This document shows, one piece after another, positions 1 through 6,128 of a stretch of 9,078 nt of DNA. The notes beneath the pieces were generated by a model. That model saw only the letters and a list, made by a program, of their open reading frames with translations, ran no database searches and was not told the origin of the DNA. The DNA comes from Actinomycetota bacterium (GTDB taxonomy: Bacteria; Actinomycetota; Thermoleophilia; Gaiellales; Gaiellaceae): assembly GCA_019236545.1 (NCBI GenBank), contig JAFAIV010000295.1:1-9078 (forward strand), in the 5' to 3' direction. Position numbers and translations under genes: made by a program. Position 1 is the stretch's first letter. Each line of letters begins with the position of its first letter.

Positions 1-648
1 GTCGTGCGCGACGAGGATCACGGCGGCGTCGAGCGACTGCAGCTCCTTCTCCAGCCACTCGAGCGAGGCGACGTCGAGGTGGTTCGTCGGCTCGTCGAGG
101 AGCAGCAGGTCGGGGTCGCCCCCGAGCGCGCGGGCGAGCGAGGCGCGCGTGAGCTCACCGCCGGAGAAGGTCCGCAGCTGCCGGTCGAGGTGCTCGTCGG
201 CGAAGCCGAGCCCGCGCAGGACGGAGGCGGCGTGGTCGCGCCAGCCGTACCCGCCAGCGTGCTCCAGGCGCGCCTGCGCCTCCGCGTAGCGGTTCAGCGT
301 CGCCTGCGCGTGGTCGCCCGCCGCCATCGCCTGCTCGAGACGGTGCAGCTCCTGCTCCAGCGCAACGAGGTCGCGCGCACCGGAGAGGACGTACTCGCGC
401 AGCGTCAGCTCCTGATCGAGCGGCGGCCGCTGGTCGTGCAGCGCGACGCGCGTCCCCTTCGCGAACGCGAGCTCGCCGCCGTGCTTCTCGGTCTCGCCGG
501 CGAGGATCCGCAGCAGCGTCGTCTTCCCCGCGCCGTTCGGCCCGGAGAGCGCGACCCGGTCACGCCGTTCGACGGAGAACGAGACGCCGTCGAAGAGGAC
601 GCTGCCGGCGAGCTCCTTGCGGAGGTTGGAGGCAATGACGACTGCCAT
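1..648 (-). CDS. ABC-F family ATP-binding protein, N-terminal half (partial, runs off left edge)
   Basis: The reverse strand from the ATG at 648 reads open for 216 codons to base 1 with no stop, so the gene is cut by the left edge. The visible part is one complete ABC nucleotide-binding domain with no membrane segment: Walker A GPNGAGKTT at residues 36-44, an ABC signature SGGELTRA around 162-169, Walker B LLLLDEPTNHLD at 181-192, and the H-loop His215 in the last codons. The DEPTNHLD Walker B and an SGGEL signature are typical of ABC-F proteins, soluble tandem-ATPase factors that mostly act on the ribosome (translation factors or antibiotic-target protection). The second ATPase domain should lie to the left. 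Which ABC-F subgroup it belongs to cannot be told from half a protein. It is divergent from the pentose phosphate operon with only 24 bases between start codons. No Shine-Dalgarno precedes the ATG, which fits leaderless translation. A member of another soluble ABC family is possible but less likely. Confidence 0.93.
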   Translation of the reverse strand, partial: MAVVIASNLRKELAGSVLFDGVSFSVERRDRVALSGPNGAGKTTLLRILAGETEKHGGELAFAKGTRVALHDQRPPLDQELTLREYVLSGARDLVALEQELHRLEQAMAAGDHAQATLNRYAEAQARLEHAGGYGWRDHAASVLRGLGFADEHLDRQLRTFSGGELTRASLARALGGDPDLLLLDEPTNHLDVASLEWLEKELQSLDAAVILVAHD

Positions 649-656
649 GGGGACGC

Positions 657-662
657 AGGGTA
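657..662 (-). promoter_or_regulatory. Putative -10 element for the ABC-F gene (leaderless)
   Basis: On the minus strand the spacer reads TACCCT, matching the TAnnnT core of a sigma-70-type -10 box. Eight bases separate it from the ATG, so transcription would begin at or within two bases of the start codon, giving a leaderless message. A weak -35 match, TCGACG at 680-685, sits 17 bases upstream inside the neighbouring gene. Such short motifs arise by chance; the support comes from spacing, the absence of a Shine-Dalgarno site and the lack of other room for a promoter in the spacer. Confidence 0.4.
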
Positions 663-666
663 GATT
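661..666 (+). promoter_or_regulatory. Putative -10 element for the DUF1326/pentose phosphate operon (leaderless)
   Basis: TAGATT matches TAnnnT. Its last base lies six bases before the GTG at 673, so the expected transcription start falls exactly on the G of that start codon. There is no Shine-Dalgarno site before the GTG. Leaderless messages are common in Actinobacteria. No convincing -35 box is seen; the region that would hold one lies inside the ABC-F gene. The box shares the TA at 661-662 with the -10 element on the other strand. Confidence 0.45.
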
Positions 667-672
667 CGCCCG

Positions 673-1290
673 GTGGCGACGTCGACGGCCTGGCACATCC
701 GCGGGAGCTACTTCGAGTCCTGCAACTGCGACCCCATCTGCCCCTGCCGCCGCGTCGACGGCGAGGCCGGTGGACGCTCGACGCACGGCGTCTGCACCGG
801 GCTCCTCTCGTGGCTGATCGAGGAGGGCGAGGCGCGGGGCGTCGACCTCTCGGGGCTGCCCGTCGCGCTCGCGTTCCGGTACGACGACGACGAGCCGGGC
901 TCGCCCTGGCTGTGGATCCTCTATGTCCCGGAGGAAGCGAGCGACGAGCAACGCGCCGCGCTCGAGGCGGTCTTCACGGGGCGGCTCGGCGGGGACGCGC
1001 AGCGGCATTTCCCGTGGGCGTGGAAGGCGAGCGACCTCGTCGCCGTCCGCCCGGCGGCGATCGAGGTCGACCACGCGCGGCGGCGCCAATGGCTCCGCGT
1101 CCGTGACCTCGCGACGGTGCGGATCCGCGACCGATACGCAGCGCAGGCCGTCGTCTCCTGCGTCATCCCCGGCTACGACCGCGACGGCGAGGAGCTCGTC
1201 GCGGAGGAGCTGGCGCTCCACGACGGGCCGTTCGAGGTCGAGCTACACGAGGTCTGCGGCTACGGCTCGACGTTCGAGTACGCCGGGTGA
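673..1290 (+). CDS. DUF1326 domain-containing protein
   Basis: This 205-residue protein begins with a short lead and then a cysteine cluster: C17, C19, C23 and C25 in the pattern CNCDPICPC, followed by C41. Two further cysteines are at 163 and 195, the last in a C-terminal CGYGSTFEY segment. The CxC...CPC start, the later GxC and the closing cysteine with aromatic residues are what I know of DUF1326, a family without an established function. The clustered cysteines suggest metal binding or thiol chemistry, but that is inference. There is no signal peptide or membrane helix, so it is probably cytoplasmic. The GTG start at 673 is chosen because it places the conserved cluster at the usual distance from the N terminus, and no upstream start fits. 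Its TGA stop overlaps the GTG of the kinase by four bases, so it appears to be the first gene of the pentose phosphate operon. What it contributes there is unknown. Confidence 0.85.
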   Translation: MATSTAWHIRGSYFESCNCDPICPCRRVDGEAGGRSTHGVCTGLLSWLIEEGEARGVDLSGLPVALAFRYDDDEPGSPWLWILYVPEEASDEQRAALEAVFTGRLGGDAQRHFPWAWKASDLVAVRPAAIEVDHARRRQWLRVRDLATVRIRDRYAAQAVVSCVIPGYDRDGEELVAEELALHDGPFEVELHEVCGYGSTFEYAG

Positions 1291-2567
1291 GCGTCCTCGC
1301 GCTCGACATCGGCTCCTCGTCGGTGCGCGCGCAACGGTTCGACGAGGGCGGCAACCCCGTCGGCGAGCTTCGCAAGGGGAGCTACGAGACGCAGGACGCG
1401 GCCGAGGTCGCGGCGCTCGTGCGGGACGTCCTCGGCGGCGAGGAGCCGGACGGCGTCTCCTGCTTCGCGCACAGCCTCGTCGCGGTCGACGCGGAATGGA
1501 ACCCGCTGACGCCGATCCTCGGCTGGCGCGACACCCGCTCGGCCGCGGCGGCCGAGTGGCTGCGACGCCGCGTCGACAACGACGCCGTCCACGCGCGCAC
1601 CGGCGCCTACCTCCACCCCTCGTTCTGGCCGGCGAAGCTCGCCTGGCTCGCGGAGGCCGAGCCGGAGACGTGGCGCCGGGCGGAGCGGTTCGTCTCCTTC
1701 GCGGACTTCGTCGCGGGCGCACCGGAGACGAGCCTCTCGATGGCGTCGTCGTCGGGCCTGCTCGACCTGACGACACGCGACTGGGACGAGGAGCTCCTCG
1801 ACGTGCTCGGCCTCGAGCGCGAGCGGCTGCCCGCGATCGTCGACCGGCCCACCTGGATCGACGCCGCATGCTCCAACGTCGGCGCAGGCTGCACGACCCG
1901 CGACCGCGCCGCGCTCATGGTCGGCACCTCCGGCGCGCTACGCGTCCTCTACGAGAGCGAGCGGCCGCAGCCGAAGCCGGGCCTGTTCGCGTACCTGATG
2001 GACGAGCGCCGCGTCGTCGAGGGAGGCGCGCTCTCCGACGGCGGCAACCTCTACGACTGGCTCCGCCGGACGCTCCAGGACGACGGCGGCTCGCTCGCCG
2101 GCCGCGACCCGCGCGACCACGGCCTCACCTTCCTTCCCTTCCTCGGCGGCGAGCGCTCGACCGGCTGGAACCCGGACGCGCGCGGGACGGTGCACGGCCT
2201 GACCTTCGCGACGACGCCCCTCGACCTGCGCCAGGCCGCGTACGAGGGGGTCGGCTTCCGGTTCGCGGCGATCGCCGAGCTGCTGCCCGACGTGACCGAG
2301 GTCGTGGCGACCGGCGGCGGGCTCCTCCACGACCTCGACTGGGTGCAGATCATGGCCGACGCGCTCGCGCGGCCGGTCCTCGTCAGCGCCGTGCCGGAGG
2401 CGTCGCTCCGTGGCGCGGCGGTTTCGGTCCTGCAACGGATGGGACACGAACCGGGAGACGCTCCGACCGGCGAGGTCTTCCACCCGCGCGAAGACCGGGC
2501 AGAGGCATATCGTTCGGCGCGAGAAGACCAGCAACGACTCTACGAGGTGCTCCGTGGCGAACAGTGA
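1287..2567 (+). CDS. FGGY-family carbohydrate kinase, probably gluconokinase
   Basis: FGGY kinases phosphorylate sugars and polyols with ATP. Gluconokinase would make 6-phosphogluconate, the substrate of the dehydrogenase encoded in the same operon, and that context favours gluconate as substrate. Features: N-terminal phosphate-binding LALDIGSSS at residues 4-12, AHSL and GWRDTR at 61-64 and 79-84, SMASSSGLLDL at 151-161, a probable catalytic Asp192 before SNVGAGC, VGTSGALRV at 212-220, a gluconokinase-like FLGGERSTGW at 285-294, and the ATP-site ATGGGLLHD at 341-349. At 426 residues it is short for a family usually near 500; loops after residue 35 and near residue 189 look trimmed, and the usual GDG around the catalytic Asp reads IDA. 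Start: the GTG at 1287 overlaps the preceding stop by four bases and gives the complete first strand. No Shine-Dalgarno is seen, so translation is probably coupled. The last 48 codons use A or T at the third position far more than the rest. Another sugar acid or pentulose substrate cannot be excluded. Confidence 0.88.
   Translation: MSVLALDIGSSSVRAQRFDEGGNPVGELRKGSYETQDAAEVAALVRDVLGGEEPDGVSCFAHSLVAVDAEWNPLTPILGWRDTRSAAAAEWLRRRVDNDAVHARTGAYLHPSFWPAKLAWLAEAEPETWRRAERFVSFADFVAGAPETSLSMASSSGLLDLTTRDWDEELLDVLGLERERLPAIVDRPTWIDAACSNVGAGCTTRDRAALMVGTSGALRVLYESERPQPKPGLFAYLMDERRVVEGGALSDGGNLYDWLRRTLQDDGGSLAGRDPRDHGLTFLPFLGGERSTGWNPDARGTVHGLTFATTPLDLRQAAYEGVGFRFAAIAELLPDVTEVVATGGGLLHDLDWVQIMADALARPVLVSAVPEASLRGAAVSVLQRMGHEPGDAPTGEVFHPREDRAEAYRSAREDQQRLYEVLRGEQ
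2544..2549 (+). promoter_or_regulatory. Ribosome binding site of transketolase
   Basis: GAGGTG lies inside the end of the kinase gene, four bases before the GTG at 2554, and matches six bases of the Shine-Dalgarno consensus. It decides the transketolase start: the reading frame stays open upstream as far as an ATG at 2410, but residues there are arginine-rich shadow translation of the kinase. Confidence 0.7.
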
Positions 2568-4563
2568 GCTCGAACAGCGCTCGATCGACACCATCCGCAC
2601 GCTTGCGATGGACTCGGTCCAGCAGGCGAACGCGGGGCACCCGGGGACGGCGATGGCGCTCGCCCCGCTGGCCTATCTCCTCTACCGCGAGGTGATGCGG
2701 CACAGCCCCGCGAACCCGCACTGGCCCGACCGCGACCGCTTCATCCTCTCGGCCGGCCACGCCTGCATCCTCCAGTACGCCGCGCTGCACATCTCCGGCT
2801 ACAACCTCTCGCTCGAGGAGCTGAAGCGGTTCCGGCAGTGGGAGTCGCTCACGCCCGGTCATCCGGAGGTCAACCACACGCCGGGCGTCGAGGCGACGAC
2901 CGGCCCGCTCGGGCAGGGCTTCGCGAACGGCGTCGGCTTCGCGATGGCGGAGCGCTACCTCGCCGAGCGCTACAACCGGCCGTACGACGAGATCGTCGAC
3001 CACCGCGTCTACGCGATCTGCTCCGACGGCGACCTGATGGAGGGCGTCTCGAACGAGGCGGCCTCGATCGCGGGCCAGCTCGGACTCGGGAAGCTCGTCT
3101 ACTTCTACGACGACAACCACATCACGATCGACGGCACGACGCGGCTCTCCTTCTCGGCCGAGGACCAGGGCGCGCGCCTCGCGGCGCAGGGATGGCACGT
3201 CCAACACGTCGACGACGCGAACTCCCTCGACGAGCTGCGCGCGGCGATCGCGAACGCGCAGGCGGAGGTCGAGCGGCCGTCGTTGATCGTCGTCCACAGC
3301 CATATCGCCTTCGGCGCTCCCCGCGCGGTCGACACGGCGAAGTCGCACGGCGCGCCGCTCGGCGAGGAGGAGGTGCGCGCGACGAAGGAGGCGCTCGGCT
3401 GGGACCCGGACGCGAAGTTCCTCGTCCCCGACGACGTCCGCGAGCACATGAACGTCACCGAGCGCGGCGTCGGCTACGAGGACGAGTGGCAGCAGCGGCT
3501 GGCGGCGTGGTCGGCGAAGTACCCGGGCCTGCGCGAGGACTGGGATCAGGTCCAGAGCGGCAAGCCGCGCCCGGGCTGGGTCGAGGCGCTGCCCGACTTC
3601 CCGAAGGGCGAGGAGATGGCGACGCGCGACGCCGGCGGGAAGACGATGGAGGCGTTCAAGCGCTTCACGCCGACGATGATCGGCGGCGCCGCCGACCTCG
3701 TCGAGTCGACGAAGACGGAGTTCAAGGGCGGCGGCGTCTTCTCCGCGATCCACGCCGGCCGCAACGTCGCCTTCGGCATCCGCGAGCATGCGATGGGCTC
3801 GATCGTCAACGCGCTCGCGCTCCACGGCGGCATCGTCAAGCCGTACGGCTCGACCTTCCTCATCTTCAGCGACTACATGCGGCCGGCCGTCCGGCTGTCG
3901 GCGCTCTCGAAGATCCCGGTCGTCTGGGCCTGGACGCACGACTCCGTCGGGCTCGGCGAGGACGGGCCGACGCACCAGCCGGTCGAGCACTACGCCGCGC
4001 TCCGCGCGATCCCGAACTTCTGGTTCGTCCGCCCGGCCGACGCGACGGAGACGGTCGGCGCGTGGAAGGTCGCACTCGAACGGGAGGACGGGCCGGTCGG
4101 GCTCGCGCTGACCCGCCAGAAGGTGCCGACGCTCGCCGAGTCGACGGTCGAGGGCGTCGCCCGCGGCGCCTACGTCCTCTGGGAGAGCGAGGGCGCGAAC
4201 GGCCTCCCGGACCTCGTCTTCCTCGCCACCGGCTCCGAGGTGCACATCGCGCTCGAGGCGGCGCGCCGGGTCGCGGAGCAGGGGACGAGCGCGCGGGTCG
4301 TCTCGATGCCGTGCTGGGAGCTCTTCGAGGCGCAGGGCAAGGACTACCGCGACGAGGTCATCCCGCCCGACGCGAAGGCGCGGCTCTCGGTGGAAGCCGG
4401 TGTCTCGCTCGGCTGGGCGCGCTGGGTCGGCGACGAGGGCGACTCGATCTCGATCGAGCACTTCGGCGCCTCGGCCCCTGGGACGACGGTGCTGGAGAAG
4501 TTCGGCTACACGGTCGACGCGATCGTCGACAAGGCGCTCGCCCTGCGGACGCGCGTCTCCTGA
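2554..4563 (+). CDS. tkt: Transketolase
   Basis: Thiamine-diphosphate enzyme that moves two-carbon ketol units between sugar phosphates in the non-oxidative pentose phosphate pathway. At 669 residues it has the usual length. The N-terminal domain holds NAGHPGTAM (His29), LSAGHA (His69), TPGHPE (His103), the thiamine-diphosphate motif SDGDLMEG at 158-165 continuing to YDDN at 185-188, and SHGAPLG with His265. The middle pyrimidine-binding domain holds FGIREHAMG with catalytic Glu411 and LGEDGPTHQP with His474. A C-terminal domain follows from about 540. All expected active-site histidines are present at positions close to those of E. coli transketolase. Start: GTG at 2554, supported by GAGGTG four bases upstream; a longer reading from 2410 adds about 48 arginine-rich residues unlike any transketolase. 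The gene overlaps the kinase by 14 bases and its TGA shares one base with the ATG of the next gene. Confidence 0.97.
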   Translation: MANSELEQRSIDTIRTLAMDSVQQANAGHPGTAMALAPLAYLLYREVMRHSPANPHWPDRDRFILSAGHACILQYAALHISGYNLSLEELKRFRQWESLTPGHPEVNHTPGVEATTGPLGQGFANGVGFAMAERYLAERYNRPYDEIVDHRVYAICSDGDLMEGVSNEAASIAGQLGLGKLVYFYDDNHITIDGTTRLSFSAEDQGARLAAQGWHVQHVDDANSLDELRAAIANAQAEVERPSLIVVHSHIAFGAPRAVDTAKSHGAPLGEEEVRATKEALGWDPDAKFLVPDDVREHMNVTERGVGYEDEWQQRLAAWSAKYPGLREDWDQVQSGKPRPGWVEALPDFPKGEEMATRDAGGKTMEAFKRFTPTMIGGAADLVESTKTEFKGGGVFSAIHAGRNVAFGIREHAMGSIVNALALHGGIVKPYGSTFLIFSDYMRPAVRLSALSKIPVVWAWTHDSVGLGEDGPTHQPVEHYAALRAIPNFWFVRPADATETVGAWKVALEREDGPVGLALTRQKVPTLAESTVEGVARGAYVLWESEGANGLPDLVFLATGSEVHIALEAARRVAEQGTSARVVSMPCWELFEAQGKDYRDEVIPPDAKARLSVEAGVSLGWARWVGDEGDSISIEHFGASAPGTTVLEKFGYTVDAIVDKALALRTRVS

Positions 4564-5021
4564 TGCAGGTCGCCGTCGCGTTCGACCATCGCGGCGTGCA
4601 CCTGCGCGAGACCGTGCTCGCCGCGCTCGCGGAGCTCGACCACGGCGTCGTCGACCTCGGCACCGACACGGACGCGGTGCGGGTCGACTACCCGGACAAG
4701 GCCGCCGAGCTCGGCGCGGCCGTGACGGACGGCCGGGCGGAGCGCGGCGTGCTCGTCTGCGGCTCCGGCGTCGGCGCGGCCGTCGCGGCCTGCAAGGTGC
4801 GCGGGATCCGTGCCGCCATCTGCCACGACGTCTACTCCGCGCACCAGGGCGTCGAGCACGACGACATGAACGTCCTCTGCCTCGGCTCCGAGATCGTCGG
4901 CCCGAGCCTCGCGGCCGACCTCGTCCGCACCTTCCTCGCCGCGCGCTTCGACGGCGGGGAGCGCTACGTCGCCAGACTGGACAAGGTCCGACGGATGGAA
5001 GAAGGGATGCTCAATGGCTAA
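4563..5021 (+). CDS. rpiB: RpiB/LacA/LacB family sugar-phosphate isomerase (ribose-5-phosphate isomerase B)
   Basis: Interconverts ribulose-5-phosphate and ribose-5-phosphate, linking the dehydrogenase product to transketolase. The 152-residue length is normal for RpiB. Seen in the sequence: AFDHRG at 6-11 (usual form DHxG), a central VDYPDKA at 41-47, the active-site loop VLVCGSGVG with Cys66 at the position of the E. coli catalytic cysteine, GIRAAICHD at 81-89, and HDDMNVLCLG at 99-108. Two spots differ from the E. coli form: AANK is AACK, and the HND triplet reads HDD. The neighbouring pentose phosphate genes strongly favour RpiB over the galactose-6-phosphate isomerases of the same family. 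The ATG at 4563 overlaps the transketolase stop as TGATG. No Shine-Dalgarno lies before it, so translation probably relies on reinitiation after transketolase. The end overlaps transaldolase by eight bases. Confidence 0.93.
   Translation: MQVAVAFDHRGVHLRETVLAALAELDHGVVDLGTDTDAVRVDYPDKAAELGAAVTDGRAERGVLVCGSGVGAAVAACKVRGIRAAICHDVYSAHQGVEHDDMNVLCLGSEIVGPSLAADLVRTFLAARFDGGERYVARLDKVRRMEEGMLNG
5002..5007 (+). promoter_or_regulatory. Ribosome binding site of transaldolase
   Basis: AAGGGA within the last codons of the RpiB gene; its AAGG core ends eight bases before the ATG at 5014. It supports that ATG as the start even though it lies inside the upstream gene. Confidence 0.6.
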
Positions 5022-6126
5022 GTCCCGCATGCACCAGCTGCTCGACCGCGGCGTCTCGCCGTGGATCGACTACCTCTCGCGCGACATGCTCCAGCAGGGC
5101 GAGCTCGCGCGGATGATCGAGGAGGACGCGATCCGCGGCGTCACCTCGAACCCGACGATCTTCCAGAAGGCGATCTCGCAGGGGAACGCCTACGACGAGC
5201 AGCTCGCCGAGCTCCTGGAGCACGAGACCGACCCGAAGGAGATCTTCCTCCAGCTCGCCGTCCGCGACGTCCAGGCGGCGCTCGAGATCCTCGCGCCGGT
5301 CCACGAGGCGAGCCCGCAGGACGGCTACGTCTCGCTCGAGGTCGACCCGACGCTCGCGTACGACCCCGAGGCGACCTTCGACGAGGCGATGCGCTTCTTC
5401 AGCTGGATCGACCGGCCGAACCTCTACGTGAAGATCCCGGCGACGAAGCCCGGGCTCTCCGCGATCGAGGACTGCATCGCGCACGGGAAGTCGATCAACG
5501 TGACGCTGATCTTCTCGCTGCAGCGCTACAAGGAGGTCGTCGAGGCCTACCTCCGCGGGCTGGAGCGGCTCGTCGCGTCGGGCGGGAAACCGTCGGAGGT
5601 GCGGTCGGTGGCGAGCTTCTTCGTCTCGCGCGTGGACTCCGAGGCGGACAAGCGGCTCGAGGCGATCGGGACGAAGGAGGCGCTCGCGCTGCGCGGCAAG
5701 CTCGCGATCGCGAACGCCAGGCTCGCCTACGAGCACTACCAGGAGGCGTTCTCCGGGCCGCGCTGGGAGTTCCTCGCGGGCAAGGGCGCCTACCCGCAGC
5801 GCTGCCTCTGGGCCTCGACCTCGACGAAGAACCCGGAGTACCGCGACGTGATCTACGTCGAGGACCTGATCGGCCCCGACACCGTGAACACGATGCCGGA
5901 GGAGACGATCCGCGCCTTCCAGGATCACGGCGAGGTCGACGGCGACACGGTCACGAAGGGCGTGAAGAAGGCGCACAAGCTCCTCGAGGAGCTGGCCGAG
6001 GTCGGCGTCGACTACGACGACGTGACGCTGACGCTCGAGCTCGAGGGCGTCCAGAAGTTCGCCGACTCGTTCGCCGAGCTGCTCGACGGCGTCAAGGCCA
6101 AGCGCGGCGAGCTCGTCTCCTCGTGA
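5014..6126 (+). CDS. tal: Transaldolase
   Basis: Transfers a dihydroxyacetone unit from sedoheptulose-7-phosphate to glyceraldehyde-3-phosphate through a Schiff base, with no cofactor. It is 370 residues, typical of the longer transaldolase class of Actinobacteria and Cyanobacteria. Seen in order: an N-terminal SPWIDYLSR at 15-23, the signature GVTSNPTIFQKAI at 42-54, EVDP at 109-112, NLYVKIPAT at 136-144 with Lys140 as the Schiff-base lysine, INVTLIFSL at 161-169, SFFVSRVD at 201-208, WASTSTKNP at 266-274, and the closing NTMPEET at 292-298. The ATG at 5014 has AAGGGA upstream and overlaps RpiB by eight bases. The next gene, in a different frame, starts within a few bases of its TGA and encodes an isomerase of the type found fused to transaldolase in other bacteria. 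Confidence 0.97.
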   Translation: MAKSRMHQLLDRGVSPWIDYLSRDMLQQGELARMIEEDAIRGVTSNPTIFQKAISQGNAYDEQLAELLEHETDPKEIFLQLAVRDVQAALEILAPVHEASPQDGYVSLEVDPTLAYDPEATFDEAMRFFSWIDRPNLYVKIPATKPGLSAIEDCIAHGKSINVTLIFSLQRYKEVVEAYLRGLERLVASGGKPSEVRSVASFFVSRVDSEADKRLEAIGTKEALALRGKLAIANARLAYEHYQEAFSGPRWEFLAGKGAYPQRCLWASTSTKNPEYRDVIYVEDLIGPDTVNTMPEETIRAFQDHGEVDGDTVTKGVKKAHKLLEELAEVGVDYDDVTLTLELEGVQKFADSFAELLDGVKAKRGELVSS

Positions 6127-6128
6127 CG

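Noticed and set aside
4..663. 219-codon plus-strand open frame at the left edge
   Set aside because: It lies opposite the ABC-F gene, whose Walker A, signature and Walker B motifs are unambiguous. The plus-strand translation is low-complexity Arg/Val/Glu/Leu.
2410..2553. Longer transketolase start at ATG 2410
   Set aside because: The extra 48 residues are a shifted reading of the kinase C terminus, unlike any transketolase N terminus. The GTG at 2554 has a good ribosome binding site and gives the normal family length.
923..2695. 590-codon plus-strand open frame
   Set aside because: It is an arginine-rich shifted-frame reading across DUF1326, the kinase and the start of transketolase, with no domain.
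2383..4461. 692-codon open frame on the minus strand opposite transketolase
   Set aside because: It is the mirror of a GC-rich gene whose third positions are nearly all C or G, which removes stops from the opposite strand. The translation is rich in Arg, Asp, Val and Leu, with no recognisable domain, and transketolase on the plus strand is certain.
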